Positions 26,324 through 35,552 of a stretch of 64,000 bases of DNA are shown here, piece after piece. The translations under genes and the position numbers were made by a program. Under the pieces are notes generated by a model. That model made no database searches and was not told the origin of the DNA. It saw only the letters and a program-made list of their open reading frames with translations. Position 1 is the first letter of the stretch. Every line of letters starts with the position of its first letter. The DNA is from CAXXFQ01 sp963674475 (GTDB lineage: Bacteria; Planctomycetota; Planctomycetia; Pirellulales; Thermoguttaceae). The DNA lies in assembly GCA_963674475.2 (NCBI GenBank), contig CAXXFQ010000008.1:124001-188000 (forward strand), read 5' to 3'.

Positions 26324-28141
26324 ATGCGTTTCACGGTCCCGTTTCGTCCTTACCTCTTGATCGGCATCGCCGTCAGTGTCTTGGTTTTGATCGGTTTGGG
26401 TCAAAATTTTGACTGCGCCGCGCCATGTCGCGCCGAAGAGGGGCCCCAGCTCAACGAAGCGGCACCGGCCGAATCGACCAATAACTCCGAACCTGTCGCC
26501 CAATCCACCGACGAGCAGTTGGCTTCCCCCGACAAGACGAAAATCCCTTCGGAGACCTCTCCCGAGGAGGCCGGGTCGAATCCCGAATGCCAAACCGAAT
26601 CGGACCTTTTGCAGCAGATCATCACGGCCCGGTTGACCGCAGAACGCCTGGCCGATCTGGCCGAAGTGATTACCCTTTGCGAACAGGCGATCGAAGAATT
26701 GCCCGATCCGGCGGATGTAAAATTTGCCAAATATATCCTCGCGGCCACCTTGTTTCAACGGGCCGAGTTTGCGACCAAAGCGATTTTCGGCGGCGCGAAG
26801 GGGCAGGTGAATCGCAACTGGCCCAGTTTTCGGAAGCTGGCGCTTGCCGACCTTGAAAAAGCGGTTCAGCAGGTCCCCGAGCATCCCGAAGCGCTCCTGT
26901 TGATCGCCCGCCTCAACGCCTTGCCGGGAGGAGACGCCAATCGGGCTCGGGAAGCGGTGAAAAAGGGACTCGCAATTCCTGAAGCCGATTCCGACATTCG
27001 AGCCGATCTTTTGACGCTTCAAGTCGGATTCGAGGAAGACCTCGAGAAAAAAATCCGATTGCTCGATGAGTCGATCGAACTGGCTCCTGCTCGTCAAAAA
27101 TTTTATCAGGCCCGCGCGTTGTTAAAAAACGAAAACGGGCAACCGGAAGCGGCCATTGACGATTTGCGCAAAGTGATCGAGCTTGCCCCGGACGATCCGA
27201 CCGCCTACGAAGATCTGGGGCGTCTGCTGGCTCAACTAAAACGTTATGAGGAAGCGCTCGAAGTTCTCGACCGGGCTGAGCCGCTTGCGGGCGGATCGAT
27301 TTTGTCGAAGGTGGTCCGATCGCGGATTTTCGCCAATCAAGAAAAAGACGAAGCGGCGCTCCAGCAGCTCAACGAAGCGCAAAAGATGCAACCGGGCAAT
27401 CCGTTCGTTCTTTTGTTGCGGGCCGGGATGCTCGACGAAATGGAGAAGCCGGAAGAAGCGTTGAAGGATGTCGATCAGGTTTTGAAGCTTCGTCCGGACA
27501 ACGAGCAGGCGATTCGTTACCGGGTCGCCTTGCTTGCCAAACTCAAGCGAATCAACGAAGCGATCGACGAGTTGACCCGTTTGCTCGAAAAGAAGCCGAA
27601 TCAACCGACGCTCCAACTGCAACTGGCCCTGCTCTATACCCTCGACAAAAAGCCGCAAAAGGCGATCGACCTTTACAGCCAGATCCTCGAAAAAGATCCG
27701 AAGAACGGCGAAGCGCTTCGCGGTCGGGCCAACAGCTATCTCGGGATGGGAAAACATGTCGAGGCGGTTGCCGATTTCCGCCGGGCCTACGAACTCGACC
27801 CCGACGATCCGAACATGCTCAATAATTACGCTTGGGTCCTGGCCACCTCGCCGGAGGAATCGATCCGCGACGGGCAGCGGGCGATCGAACTGGCGATGCA
27901 CGCCTGCGAGATAACCGACTACAAAGAGGCCCACATTCTCAGCACGTTGGCAGCCGCTTACGCCGAGTCGGGCGATTTCGAAAATGCCATGAAGTGGTCG
28001 CAGAAGGCGATCGACATGGGGAAAGAACAAAACCGGCAGGATATTGCCGACGCCTTGGGCAAAGAGCTTGAAAATTACCAAGCGAAAAAACCGTGGCGAG
28101 AATTGCTGACCGAAGGGTTGGATCACGACTCCAATCCGTAG
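26324..28141 (+). CDS. Exported TPR-repeat protein
   Basis: A 605-residue protein with an N-terminal signal peptide or anchor (YLLIGIAVSVLVLIGLG). A Glu/Pro/Ser-rich linker (about 40-90) leads to at least ten TPR units from about residue 140 on (for example PTAYEDLGRLLAQLKRYEEALEVLDRAEPL and AYAESGDFENAMKWSQKAIDMGK). The last part resembles the planctomycete module LNNYAWVLATSPEESIRDGQRAIELA, found at the end of many TPR proteins of this phylum. Probably a periplasmic scaffold; no enzyme motif is present. AGGAG lies 10 nt before the ATG. Unrelated in sequence to the TPR protein at 7.1 kb except for the repeats. Confidence 0.8.
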   Translation: MRFTVPFRPYLLIGIAVSVLVLIGLGQNFDCAAPCRAEEGPQLNEAAPAESTNNSEPVAQSTDEQLASPDKTKIPSETSPEEAGSNPECQTESDLLQQIITARLTAERLADLAEVITLCEQAIEELPDPADVKFAKYILAATLFQRAEFATKAIFGGAKGQVNRNWPSFRKLALADLEKAVQQVPEHPEALLLIARLNALPGGDANRAREAVKKGLAIPEADSDIRADLLTLQVGFEEDLEKKIRLLDESIELAPARQKFYQARALLKNENGQPEAAIDDLRKVIELAPDDPTAYEDLGRLLAQLKRYEEALEVLDRAEPLAGGSILSKVVRSRIFANQEKDEAALQQLNEAQKMQPGNPFVLLLRAGMLDEMEKPEEALKDVDQVLKLRPDNEQAIRYRVALLAKLKRINEAIDELTRLLEKKPNQPTLQLQLALLYTLDKKPQKAIDLYSQILEKDPKNGEALRGRANSYLGMGKHVEAVADFRRAYELDPDDPNMLNNYAWVLATSPEESIRDGQRAIELAMHACEITDYKEAHILSTLAAAYAESGDFENAMKWSQKAIDMGKEQNRQDIADALGKELENYQAKKPWRELLTEGLDHDSNP

Positions 28142-28325
28142 TCGCCCACGCTGCTTCTTTACGGTACCCCCCGCCATTTCCATGACCGTCAATTTGATCG
28201 GGCCGGCACGGATTGCGCTGCGATTTGTCTATACGTCATTGCCTTTACTTTACCGTCGTTATGTGGTAGAGTAACCGTGTGTTGCAATAGGGCAAGGCCA
28301 CTCCGACTCATCCGGGAAGGGTAAC

Positions 28326-30611
28326 ATGGAATTTTTGATTGTTGCTTTGGTCGTTCTGTTCGTTTGGATTCTCCCGTCGATCGTGCTGGGGCTCGTTTTG
28401 TCTGATCGTCTCGCTTCCTGTCTGGAAGAAACGAGGAAAAATCGGGCGATCCTCTCGTCGTTGCTCGAAAGGTTTTCCTCTCAGGAGCAAAAAATTGGTC
28501 CTCCGGCGGGCTTAAAATCGGATCTTAAGGCGGGCCATCAGGCGGGCCATCAGGCGGGCCATCAGGCAGACCATCAGGCAGGCCATCAGGCAGGCCATCA
28601 GACGGGCCATCAACCGGGCCATCAACCGGGCCATCAGACGGGCCAGGAAACACCGCCCCTTTCTCAAAACGAGACATTGCCTGAAAAACTGATTGCAAAC
28701 GCAACCAGTTCGGCTCCGCTGGAACCGGCCAAGCCGGAAACGGTTTTTGCGAAGACCGAGAAGGCCGCTCCTCTTGACGCGGCCGACCGCGGCGAAAACG
28801 AGGCGAGCAGCGAATCAACACAGGACCCGTTCGTTTCCCGTTTGCCGGAGGTTTCCTCGAAACCTCTTTCGGAAGAAGAATCGATAAGCCAATCGTTTCG
28901 TTATAACTTTCACACACTGCGACGTTTTCCCTGGTCGGCCCGTGCGAAGATCGCCGGTCGCAAGACGTGGAACTGGTTCCTTTATGGAAAAACGCGACGT
29001 CCGTACGGCGAGATGATCGAATACTCGGTGGCCGGGAATTGGCTGTTGCGGATCGGGATCGTGATTCTCGTGACCGGATTGGGGTATTTTCTGAAATGGT
29101 CGATCGACGAAGGGATGTTGGCGCCGGTCTATCGGGTTTGGATGACGGCCGGCGCGGGGTTGGCGATGATCGTCTTCGGAACGCGACTGTTGAACCGGTT
29201 TTACCATCTCTTCGGCGAAGGGCTCATCGGCGGCGGTATCGCGACGTTATACGTTTCGATTTATGCCTCGTTCGGTTTTTACGAGCTGATCTACCAAGGC
29301 CCGGCGATGGGGCTGATGTTCGGCGTCACCGTATTGGCCTGCTTGATCGCCGTGCGTTTTGATTCGTTATTGGTGGCCATCCTGGGCGTGTTGGGCGGCT
29401 TGGCGACGCCGGTCCTTTTGAGCACGGGGGAAGTCAACTTCGCCAGGCTTTACGGGTACCTGTTGCTGTTGTCGGGCGGCGTTTTGGCGATCAGTTTCTG
29501 GAAGAACTGGTATCCGCTGAAGGTCCTTTCGTTGGCCGGAACCTATCTGCTGCTTTTGGCCTCTCTCGATGATTGCACCGACGAGTCGTTCTGGCTGGTG
29601 TTGGGTTTCTGGATCGCCTTCTATCTGCTCTACTCGTCCAACGCGTTGGGTTATTACCTGGCCCGGCGAAAACGGTCCAATACGCTCGATATCGTTCAAA
29701 TCCTCTCCCTTTCGGCCATGACATTGGGGGTCGGCGGTTGGCTGATCTACGATCACTGCGATACGCGTGGACCGGTCGCCTACTTGGCGCTGGGGATGGC
29801 CGTTTACAATTTGGCCGGTCTGGTCCTGGTCAAACGACGCGGTATCGACGACGCGGGGATTTCCGCCACCTTGATGGCGACCACGTTTTTCTGTGTCGCG
29901 GCGATTGGGCCGCTGGTGCTCGATCATGACTCCTGGGCACCGTTCTGGGCGTTGCAAGCGACGGCCACCCTTTGGATCTTCCAAAAGACTCGTGTCCAAA
30001 CGCTTTTGGCCTTGTCGAACGGCCTTTTTGTAGGGGTGATTGTGCTTCTGTTTGTCGGTGGGGGCGAATCGTATCTGTTCCGCGTGAAAGAGATGACTCT
30101 ACCGGTCTATTTTGACGGGCTGGGAAATCGGTTGAACCTTTTCGGCATCCCGATCGTCTCGTTCGCCTTGAGCGCTTTCTTCTTGCGAACGATGAAAGAA
30201 TTCCAACCGCTTCGCTGGACGTTCATCATCTTGGCGGTGGCCGTGGGGTTCTTTTTTTCGACGGCCGAGCTGGGGTTCTACCTGCACTACTTCCGGCCGG
30301 AATTCAGGATGGGCGGGATCTCGATTCTCTGGACCCTCTTCGCGCTGGCGTGGGTCGTCGCCGGGATCATGAAACAGATCCGACCATTACGGATACTCGG
30401 GCTGGGACTCTTCGGAGTAGTCGCGGTGAAGGTCTTTTTCGTCGACCTGGAAAGATCGGAAACCCTGTACCGGGTTGCCGCCTTGGTCATCCTCGGTTTG
30501 TTGATCATGGCGGGCAGCCTCATCTATCTGCGTTGCCGGAGCCTCTTTTTGCCAGAAGGGCCCAAAACGTCCGAAGCCAAACCGGAAATCGCCCCGGATG
30601 AGTCCTTGTAA
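28326..30611 (+). CDS. DUF2339 polytopic membrane protein
   Basis: A 761-residue membrane protein. One N-terminal helix (FLIVALVVLFVWILPSIVLGLVL) is followed by a cytoplasmic or periplasmic low-complexity region. From about residue 235 (WLLRIGIVILVTGLGYFLKW) there are some fifteen further helices, with the FGEGLIGGGIATLYVSIYASF motif typical of DUF2339. Function unknown. The low-complexity region contains nine tandem AGHQ-like tetrapeptides (residues 69-104), encoded by 12-bp DNA repeats. A weak GGGAAGGG precedes the ATG. The family assignment is fairly sure; the repeat tract is not part of it. Confidence 0.85.
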   Translation: MEFLIVALVVLFVWILPSIVLGLVLSDRLASCLEETRKNRAILSSLLERFSSQEQKIGPPAGLKSDLKAGHQAGHQAGHQADHQAGHQAGHQTGHQPGHQPGHQTGQETPPLSQNETLPEKLIANATSSAPLEPAKPETVFAKTEKAAPLDAADRGENEASSESTQDPFVSRLPEVSSKPLSEEESISQSFRYNFHTLRRFPWSARAKIAGRKTWNWFLYGKTRRPYGEMIEYSVAGNWLLRIGIVILVTGLGYFLKWSIDEGMLAPVYRVWMTAGAGLAMIVFGTRLLNRFYHLFGEGLIGGGIATLYVSIYASFGFYELIYQGPAMGLMFGVTVLACLIAVRFDSLLVAILGVLGGLATPVLLSTGEVNFARLYGYLLLLSGGVLAISFWKNWYPLKVLSLAGTYLLLLASLDDCTDESFWLVLGFWIAFYLLYSSNALGYYLARRKRSNTLDIVQILSLSAMTLGVGGWLIYDHCDTRGPVAYLALGMAVYNLAGLVLVKRRGIDDAGISATLMATTFFCVAAIGPLVLDHDSWAPFWALQATATLWIFQKTRVQTLLALSNGLFVGVIVLLFVGGGESYLFRVKEMTLPVYFDGLGNRLNLFGIPIVSFALSAFFLRTMKEFQPLRWTFIILAVAVGFFFSTAELGFYLHYFRPEFRMGGISILWTLFALAWVVAGIMKQIRPLRILGLGLFGVVAVKVFFVDLERSETLYRVAALVILGLLIMAGSLIYLRCRSLFLPEGPKTSEAKPEIAPDESL
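28530..28646 (+). repeat. 12-bp tandem repeat inside the DUF2339 gene
   Basis: About nine units of GCGGGCCATCAG-like sequence in frame, encoding AGHQ, ADHQ, TGHQ and PGHQ. Units differ by one to three bases, mostly in the first codon. The copy number is likely to vary between strains by slippage without breaking the frame. Confidence 0.9.
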
Positions 30612-30791
30612 TCGGGGGGAAACGTGTCGGGCAACGCTTGCTTCCTTGCGGTCCATGAGGGATAATTGAGAAAAGGTTATCTCTTCATTGTCGACGCGCG
30701 TCGATGAGGAGAAAAACTTCCCTTCGCCTTTTGCTGTCCCACCCCTCCTGAATCATCCATTGCGAAAGCAAGCAATCCATCACGAGCAACC

Positions 30792-33700
30792 ATGTCCCAC
30801 CTTTCAGATTTTTTTCAGGCCCGAGTTGTTTTTGAAAAACCAGTTCGGATTGCCTTCTTGACACTTTTATTTTTCGTCCTCGTGGGCATCCTTCGTCCGG
30901 CGGTGGCCGACGATTGGCCGACCTATCGCAACGACTCTTGTCGATCTGGCGTGACAAAGGAACGGTTGTCTTTCCCGCTCGAACCGGCTTGGCAATACCA
31001 GGCCGATCACGGCCCGCGGCCGAGTTGGCCCGACATGCCGGCAACGGAAGATTTTTGGAATAAAGTTCCTGACCTCAAAATGTCGGTTACCTACGACCGG
31101 GCGTTTCCTGTTGTCGTGGCCGATGGCCGTGCCTACTTTGGCTCCAGTGCCGACGACACGGTCCGTTGTCTCGATGTGAACACCGGCACCGAACTTTGGC
31201 GTTTCACGACTGAAGGACCGGTCCGGCTGGCCCCGACGATCGCCGATGGCCGGGTCTATGTCGGCAGCGACGACGGTCGGCTTTACGCCTTGGACGCGAA
31301 ACAGGGGACCTTGCTTTGGACCTTCGATCCCCATCCTCAAAAGGCCTGGCTTCCCGGCAATGGGCGGTACGTCGCGAGACAACCGGTTCGTTGCGGGATT
31401 GTCGTCGAAGGTAAGACGGTCTATTTCGCCGCCGGACTTTTCCCGATGCGAGGGGTCGACCTGTTTGCCGTCGACGCGGAAACGGGAAAAGAAACCTGGC
31501 GCGCGCCGATTCAAGTTTCGTCCCAAGGGTACATGGCCGCGACAAACCACCAGTTGATTGTCCCGACCGGACGAACGGCCCCGGCCCTGTTTGAGCGGGC
31601 CAATGGGAAACCGTTTTGCCGTCTCAGCTCCAAAGGGGGTAGCTTTGCATTGGTGACCGAAGGTTGTCTCGCTTTCGGGCAAACCGAAAGGGGCCAAATC
31701 CGCCTGGCTGATACCGAGAATCGCGAAGTGATTGTCGCGATCAGTTCGGCCATCCGCATGATCGCCGATGGGCCGATCCTTTACGTGGCGGGGACCGACT
31801 CGCTTTACGCGATGGATCGAAAAGCCTACCTGGCGGCCGCCCGGGAAGCGACCCGATTGTGCAAGATAAAAAAACGCACGCCCGAACAAAACGGGCAGTT
31901 GGCCGACGCCCAACGGCGCGAACGGGCCAAACTGTGGAAAGTGTCGATCAAATACCCCAACGAAATGATACTGGCCGGAAACTGCTTGATTTTGGGCGGC
32001 GAGGGGCAGGTCGAAGCGCGAGACATTGCAAGCGGAAAGACCGTCTGGACCGGTCAGGTCGACGGAAAGGCATCCGCCCTTGCCGTTGCCGATGGACACC
32101 TTTTGGTGAGCACCGACCGAGGGACGATCCACACGTTCCGCTCTGTCGGAGACGAAGCGAAAACGGTCGTCTGCCTCAAACCGACTGTCTCGCCGACTTC
32201 CGAACCGGTCGCGCCGTCGATTCAAAAAAAGGCCCAGGCGGTCCTGGCCGTGACCGATCAACACCAGGGATACGCGTTGCTTCCGGAAGCCGGAGAAGGG
32301 GAGTTGGCCCGCGCGATTGTTCAGCGGTCGTCGCTTCAGGTACTGGGTCTCGAAGACGATCCGGCGCGAATCGCCAAGGGACGCGATCGCCTGCTGGCGG
32401 CCAAACTGTATGGCCCGCGAGTCAGCCTGCGCAAGGGAACCCTCGAAGATTCGGTTTTCCAACGCCATACGTTCAACCTGATTGTCTTTGAGTCGATACC
32501 GTCGTCAAAAACGGTCGCCGACACGGTCGCCGACTTGGTCCGTCCGTGTGGCGGAACGGTCGTCTTGCTTCTGCCGGAGACGGCCGACGCGGCGACGGTC
32601 GAAAAACTGAAGTCGTGGGGCAAGAGCCGATTCGCCTCTTGGAAAACGGTAAAGCGGGACGGTTTTCTTATGGGTGTCGGCCGAACCGGAACCCTCGACG
32701 GCGCGGGCGATTGGACTTGCTGCTATGCCGAACCGGGTAACTCTGCCTGCAGTGAAGATCGGCTCGTCTGCACCGACGTTGAAATGCAGTGGTACGGCGG
32801 CCCCGGACCGCGTCGGATGTCCGATCGGCATCAGCGAACCGTTCCCTCGTTGTATCGTGACGGCCGCCTGTTCGTTTCGGGGCGCGATCTGGTTTATTGC
32901 CTCGACGCTTACAACGGGACCATCCTCTGGGAAAAAACGGTTCCCGGCTCCCAGCGTCTCTCGGTCTGCCAAGATTGCAGCGGCTTCTGCGTCGACGCGA
33001 ATCGGGTCTATATTGCCACCGGCGAAAAGGTGGTCGGTCTGGACGTGAAAACGGGCGAGCAAACGCGGACCTTTTTGGTTCCCAATGCCGATTCCGAATC
33101 AAAACGGGACTGGGGCTATACCTGTCGGGTCGGCCGTCTGTTGCTCGGCAGTACCTGCAAGCCGGGCGCGGCGTTTCATCAAATGAGCAGGAACGACTAC
33201 CATCGGGTCTGGTACCGCGACACCGTCACGGTGACCAGTGACAGCCTGTTTGCCGTCGATCCGGTTTCGGGGAAAATGGTGTGGACCCATGTCTCGGATA
33301 TCATTCCCAATACGACGATCGCCGCCGGAGAGGGGAAAATTTTCTTCCTCGAAACGGAAAGCGAGAAGGCAAAAAACAACCCGACCGGCCGCGTCACCAC
33401 CAAAGAGCTGTTCGACGGCAACCGGGTTTTTCTGACCGCCTTGGATTTGCAAAGCGGAAAAACGCTCTACCGACAACCCCTCGACGTCAGCCAATACGAG
33501 GAGACCTTCTATCTCGTCTACCAAGCAGGCCGTTTGGTCCTTTGTGGCTCGAAAGGTATCGGACCCCATTTTCACGCGACCCTTTACGGATTCGACGAGC
33601 AAGACGGCAAGCGGATCTGGTCGGCGACCCACAATACCGAACTGACCTCTGGCGGCGGACACGGCGAACCGAGCCGACACCCGATTGTTGTCAATGGCAA

Positions 33701-34070
33701 TGTCTACGCCTGGCCATATGCCTATGATCTGCAAACGGGCAAAAAGGTCGAAGGGTGGAAGTTCGATCGGTTTGGAGGCGGTTGCGGGGAGATCGGCTCG
33801 TCGGCCCGCTGTCTGTTCTGGCGAGGGAGCTATCCGTGCATGCGAGATGTGACCTCGAAGGACGGCCCGTTGCGATTGACCACCGTCAGTCGGATCGGCT
33901 GCTGGATCAACGCGGTCCCGGCGGGCGGCCTGATCCTGTTGCCCGAATCGTCTTCGGGGTGTACGTGTCCGTACTCGATCCAAGCGTCGATCGCCTTCGC
34001 CCCGAAAACCAAACCGGCCGAGGTGTCCAAGCCTGGATCGAACGAGAAAAAGCCAAACGAGGGGAAGTAA
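30792..34070 (+). CDS. Secreted PQQ-type beta-propeller fused to a methyltransferase-like domain
   Basis: A 1092-residue exported protein. The signal or anchor is at residues 17-39. WPTYRNDSCRSGVT begins a quinoprotein/BamB-like propeller with repeated LYALDAKQGTLLWTF and DAETGKETWRAP blades (about 45-460). Residues about 477-635 then look like a Rossmann SAM-methyltransferase: GYALLPEAGEGELARAI as motif I, VLGLEDDPARIAKGRDRL after it, and FNLIVFES as the Asp/Asn strand. A second propeller half follows (DAYNGTILWEKT, DVKTGEQTRTF) to the end. Whether SAM or PQQ is bound is unknown. It is the first of three similar-strand secreted genes. Related fusions occur in planctomycetes to my knowledge. 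Confidence 0.8.
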   Translation: MSHLSDFFQARVVFEKPVRIAFLTLLFFVLVGILRPAVADDWPTYRNDSCRSGVTKERLSFPLEPAWQYQADHGPRPSWPDMPATEDFWNKVPDLKMSVTYDRAFPVVVADGRAYFGSSADDTVRCLDVNTGTELWRFTTEGPVRLAPTIADGRVYVGSDDGRLYALDAKQGTLLWTFDPHPQKAWLPGNGRYVARQPVRCGIVVEGKTVYFAAGLFPMRGVDLFAVDAETGKETWRAPIQVSSQGYMAATNHQLIVPTGRTAPALFERANGKPFCRLSSKGGSFALVTEGCLAFGQTERGQIRLADTENREVIVAISSAIRMIADGPILYVAGTDSLYAMDRKAYLAAAREATRLCKIKKRTPEQNGQLADAQRRERAKLWKVSIKYPNEMILAGNCLILGGEGQVEARDIASGKTVWTGQVDGKASALAVADGHLLVSTDRGTIHTFRSVGDEAKTVVCLKPTVSPTSEPVAPSIQKKAQAVLAVTDQHQGYALLPEAGEGELARAIVQRSSLQVLGLEDDPARIAKGRDRLLAAKLYGPRVSLRKGTLEDSVFQRHTFNLIVFESIPSSKTVADTVADLVRPCGGTVVLLLPETADAATVEKLKSWGKSRFASWKTVKRDGFLMGVGRTGTLDGAGDWTCCYAEPGNSACSEDRLVCTDVEMQWYGGPGPRRMSDRHQRTVPSLYRDGRLFVSGRDLVYCLDAYNGTILWEKTVPGSQRLSVCQDCSGFCVDANRVYIATGEKVVGLDVKTGEQTRTFLVPNADSESKRDWGYTCRVGRLLLGSTCKPGAAFHQMSRNDYHRVWYRDTVTVTSDSLFAVDPVSGKMVWTHVSDIIPNTTIAAGEGKIFFLETESEKAKNNPTGRVTTKELFDGNRVFLTALDLQSGKTLYRQPLDVSQYEETFYLVYQAGRLVLCGSKGIGPHFHATLYGFDEQDGKRIWSATHNTELTSGGGHGEPSRHPIVVNGNVYAWPYAYDLQTGKKVEGWKFDRFGGGCGEIGSSARCLFWRGSYPCMRDVTSKDGPLRLTTVSRIGCWINAVPAGGLILLPESSSGCTCPYSIQASIAFAPKTKPAEVSKPGSNEKKPNEGK

Positions 34071-34266
34071 TCGACCTACTAACCATTCCGTCCGCCCTGC
34101 GTGTGTGCTCTCTTGCTTTCACGGTTTCGCGAGGGGATAATGGATTTGCCTATCCCCTAGCAAGGAAGATAGGCCCATTTTCATCAGGAAAAACCGCCAT
34201 AATAGAAATTCTTTCAACTGTTTTTATATAAAACCCGCCTTTCAGACGTGTTCAGGAGAAATAGAG

Positions 34267-35484
34267 ATGAGAACCACGTTTGCCGTGTCGTTGTTGCTTG
34301 CCGTGATCCTTTCCCCTTGTGTGGGACTGGCCGAGGCACCGTCGAAGAGTGACATCAATGACGCCCTTTCTTGGCTCGAAACCAAAGCGGCCGAAACGGC
34401 CCGAGCCAGCCACCGAACGATGAACGACGGCACGGCCGCCTTCCCGCCGCAAGTCGGACTGGGCTATGAGGCGTTCTGGCTGCGCGACTACGCCTACATC
34501 CTTGAAGGGTGTGTCGACGCCTTCTCCGACAAGGAGCTGACCGACGCCTGCCGCGTCTTCTTGCGTGGCCAACGGGCCGACGGCCAGTGCGTCGACTGTG
34601 TGAAGTTCGACGGGACGCCGATTTATCGCCCCGGGTTCGGCTCCATGGGAGTCGAAACGGTTGCCGACGGGGCCCCGTTTACCGTCGACGTGGCGTGGTA
34701 CACTTTCCAAAAAACGCAAGACAAAAAACTGCTCGTCGAGATGTTACCGGCGCTGGAAAAGGCGTTGCAGACGGTCGAGCGGAATCCGAAAAACGGACTC
34801 GTCCATATCCGCCCACAGATGCCGCAGTACCGGTGTCCCTACGGATTTACCGATACGATCCTCAAACAGGGAGACGTCCTGTTTTGCTCGTTGCTCTATG
34901 TCCAGGCGTCCCGCCAACTGGCCGATTTGTATCAGGCAGCCGACCGCGACCAAGATGCGGCTCGTTGGACCAAAGAGGCTGATCGGGTGACCCGGTCGAT
35001 CCGGACCGTCTTCTGGAACCCCGAATGGAATCTGTTCCGCGCGGCAACGGCCAAGAGCAATCAGCCCGACGTCTGGGGCTCGGCGTTTGCCGTCTATCTG
35101 GGTGTGGCCGACGAGAATCAGGCCAACGCGATCGCCCAAAACTTCCAACAGAATTACGACCAGTTCGTCCACAAAGGCCAGATACGCCATTTGCCGAAAG
35201 GCCAATACTGGGAAGACGCCCGCGGTCGCGACTGGTATCAAAACGGCGCCTATTGGGCCACGCCGACCGGTTGGTTCGTCTACACGCTGGACCTGGTCGA
35301 CTCGGAGCTGGCCGAGCGGACGATCGCCGATCTGATCGACGATTTTGAAGCACGCGGCATCTGCGAGTTTGTCATCGGCGAGAAGACTCAATTGCCCGGC
35401 TACAACTCGAGCGTCTCGCTTCCGGCCGCCGGAGTGCGTCGGATGTTGGAACGTCGCGAGCAGGAAAAAGCCGCTTCGAAATAA
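34267..35484 (+). CDS. Secreted six-hairpin glycosidase-like protein
   Basis: A 405-residue protein with a signal peptide (residues 1-23, ending GLAEA). The rest has the (alpha/alpha)6-barrel look of glucoamylase/GH15-, GH37- and GH63-like enzymes: FWLRDYAYILEG near residue 73, ETVADGAPFTVDVAWYTF, WGSAFAVYLGVAD, and YQNGAYWATPTGWFVYTLDL. Candidate acids are the Asp in LRDY and the Glu in GYEAFW. The exact family is not certain. AGGAGA precedes the ATG at a good distance. It is 196 nt after the propeller gene and 68 nt before the HzsA-like gene, so co-expression is plausible. Confidence 0.7.
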   Translation: MRTTFAVSLLLAVILSPCVGLAEAPSKSDINDALSWLETKAAETARASHRTMNDGTAAFPPQVGLGYEAFWLRDYAYILEGCVDAFSDKELTDACRVFLRGQRADGQCVDCVKFDGTPIYRPGFGSMGVETVADGAPFTVDVAWYTFQKTQDKKLLVEMLPALEKALQTVERNPKNGLVHIRPQMPQYRCPYGFTDTILKQGDVLFCSLLYVQASRQLADLYQAADRDQDAARWTKEADRVTRSIRTVFWNPEWNLFRAATAKSNQPDVWGSAFAVYLGVADENQANAIAQNFQQNYDQFVHKGQIRHLPKGQYWEDARGRDWYQNGAYWATPTGWFVYTLDLVDSELAERTIADLIDDFEARGICEFVIGEKTQLPGYNSSVSLPAAGVRRMLERREQEKAASK

Positions 35485-35552
35485 CGCGGTAAGACCAATT
35501 CGTGAAAGCTTTCTCAGTTTTTCTCAAGAGATAAAGAGCAGGAGAAAAAACC

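Noticed and set aside
28530..28646. Possible CRISPR array
   Set aside because: Units are contiguous 12-bp coding repeats without spacers.
30867..32468. 533-codon open frame on the minus strand
   Set aside because: Mirror of the propeller gene; caused by codon bias (many TCG, GAC and GTC codons leave few antisense stops).
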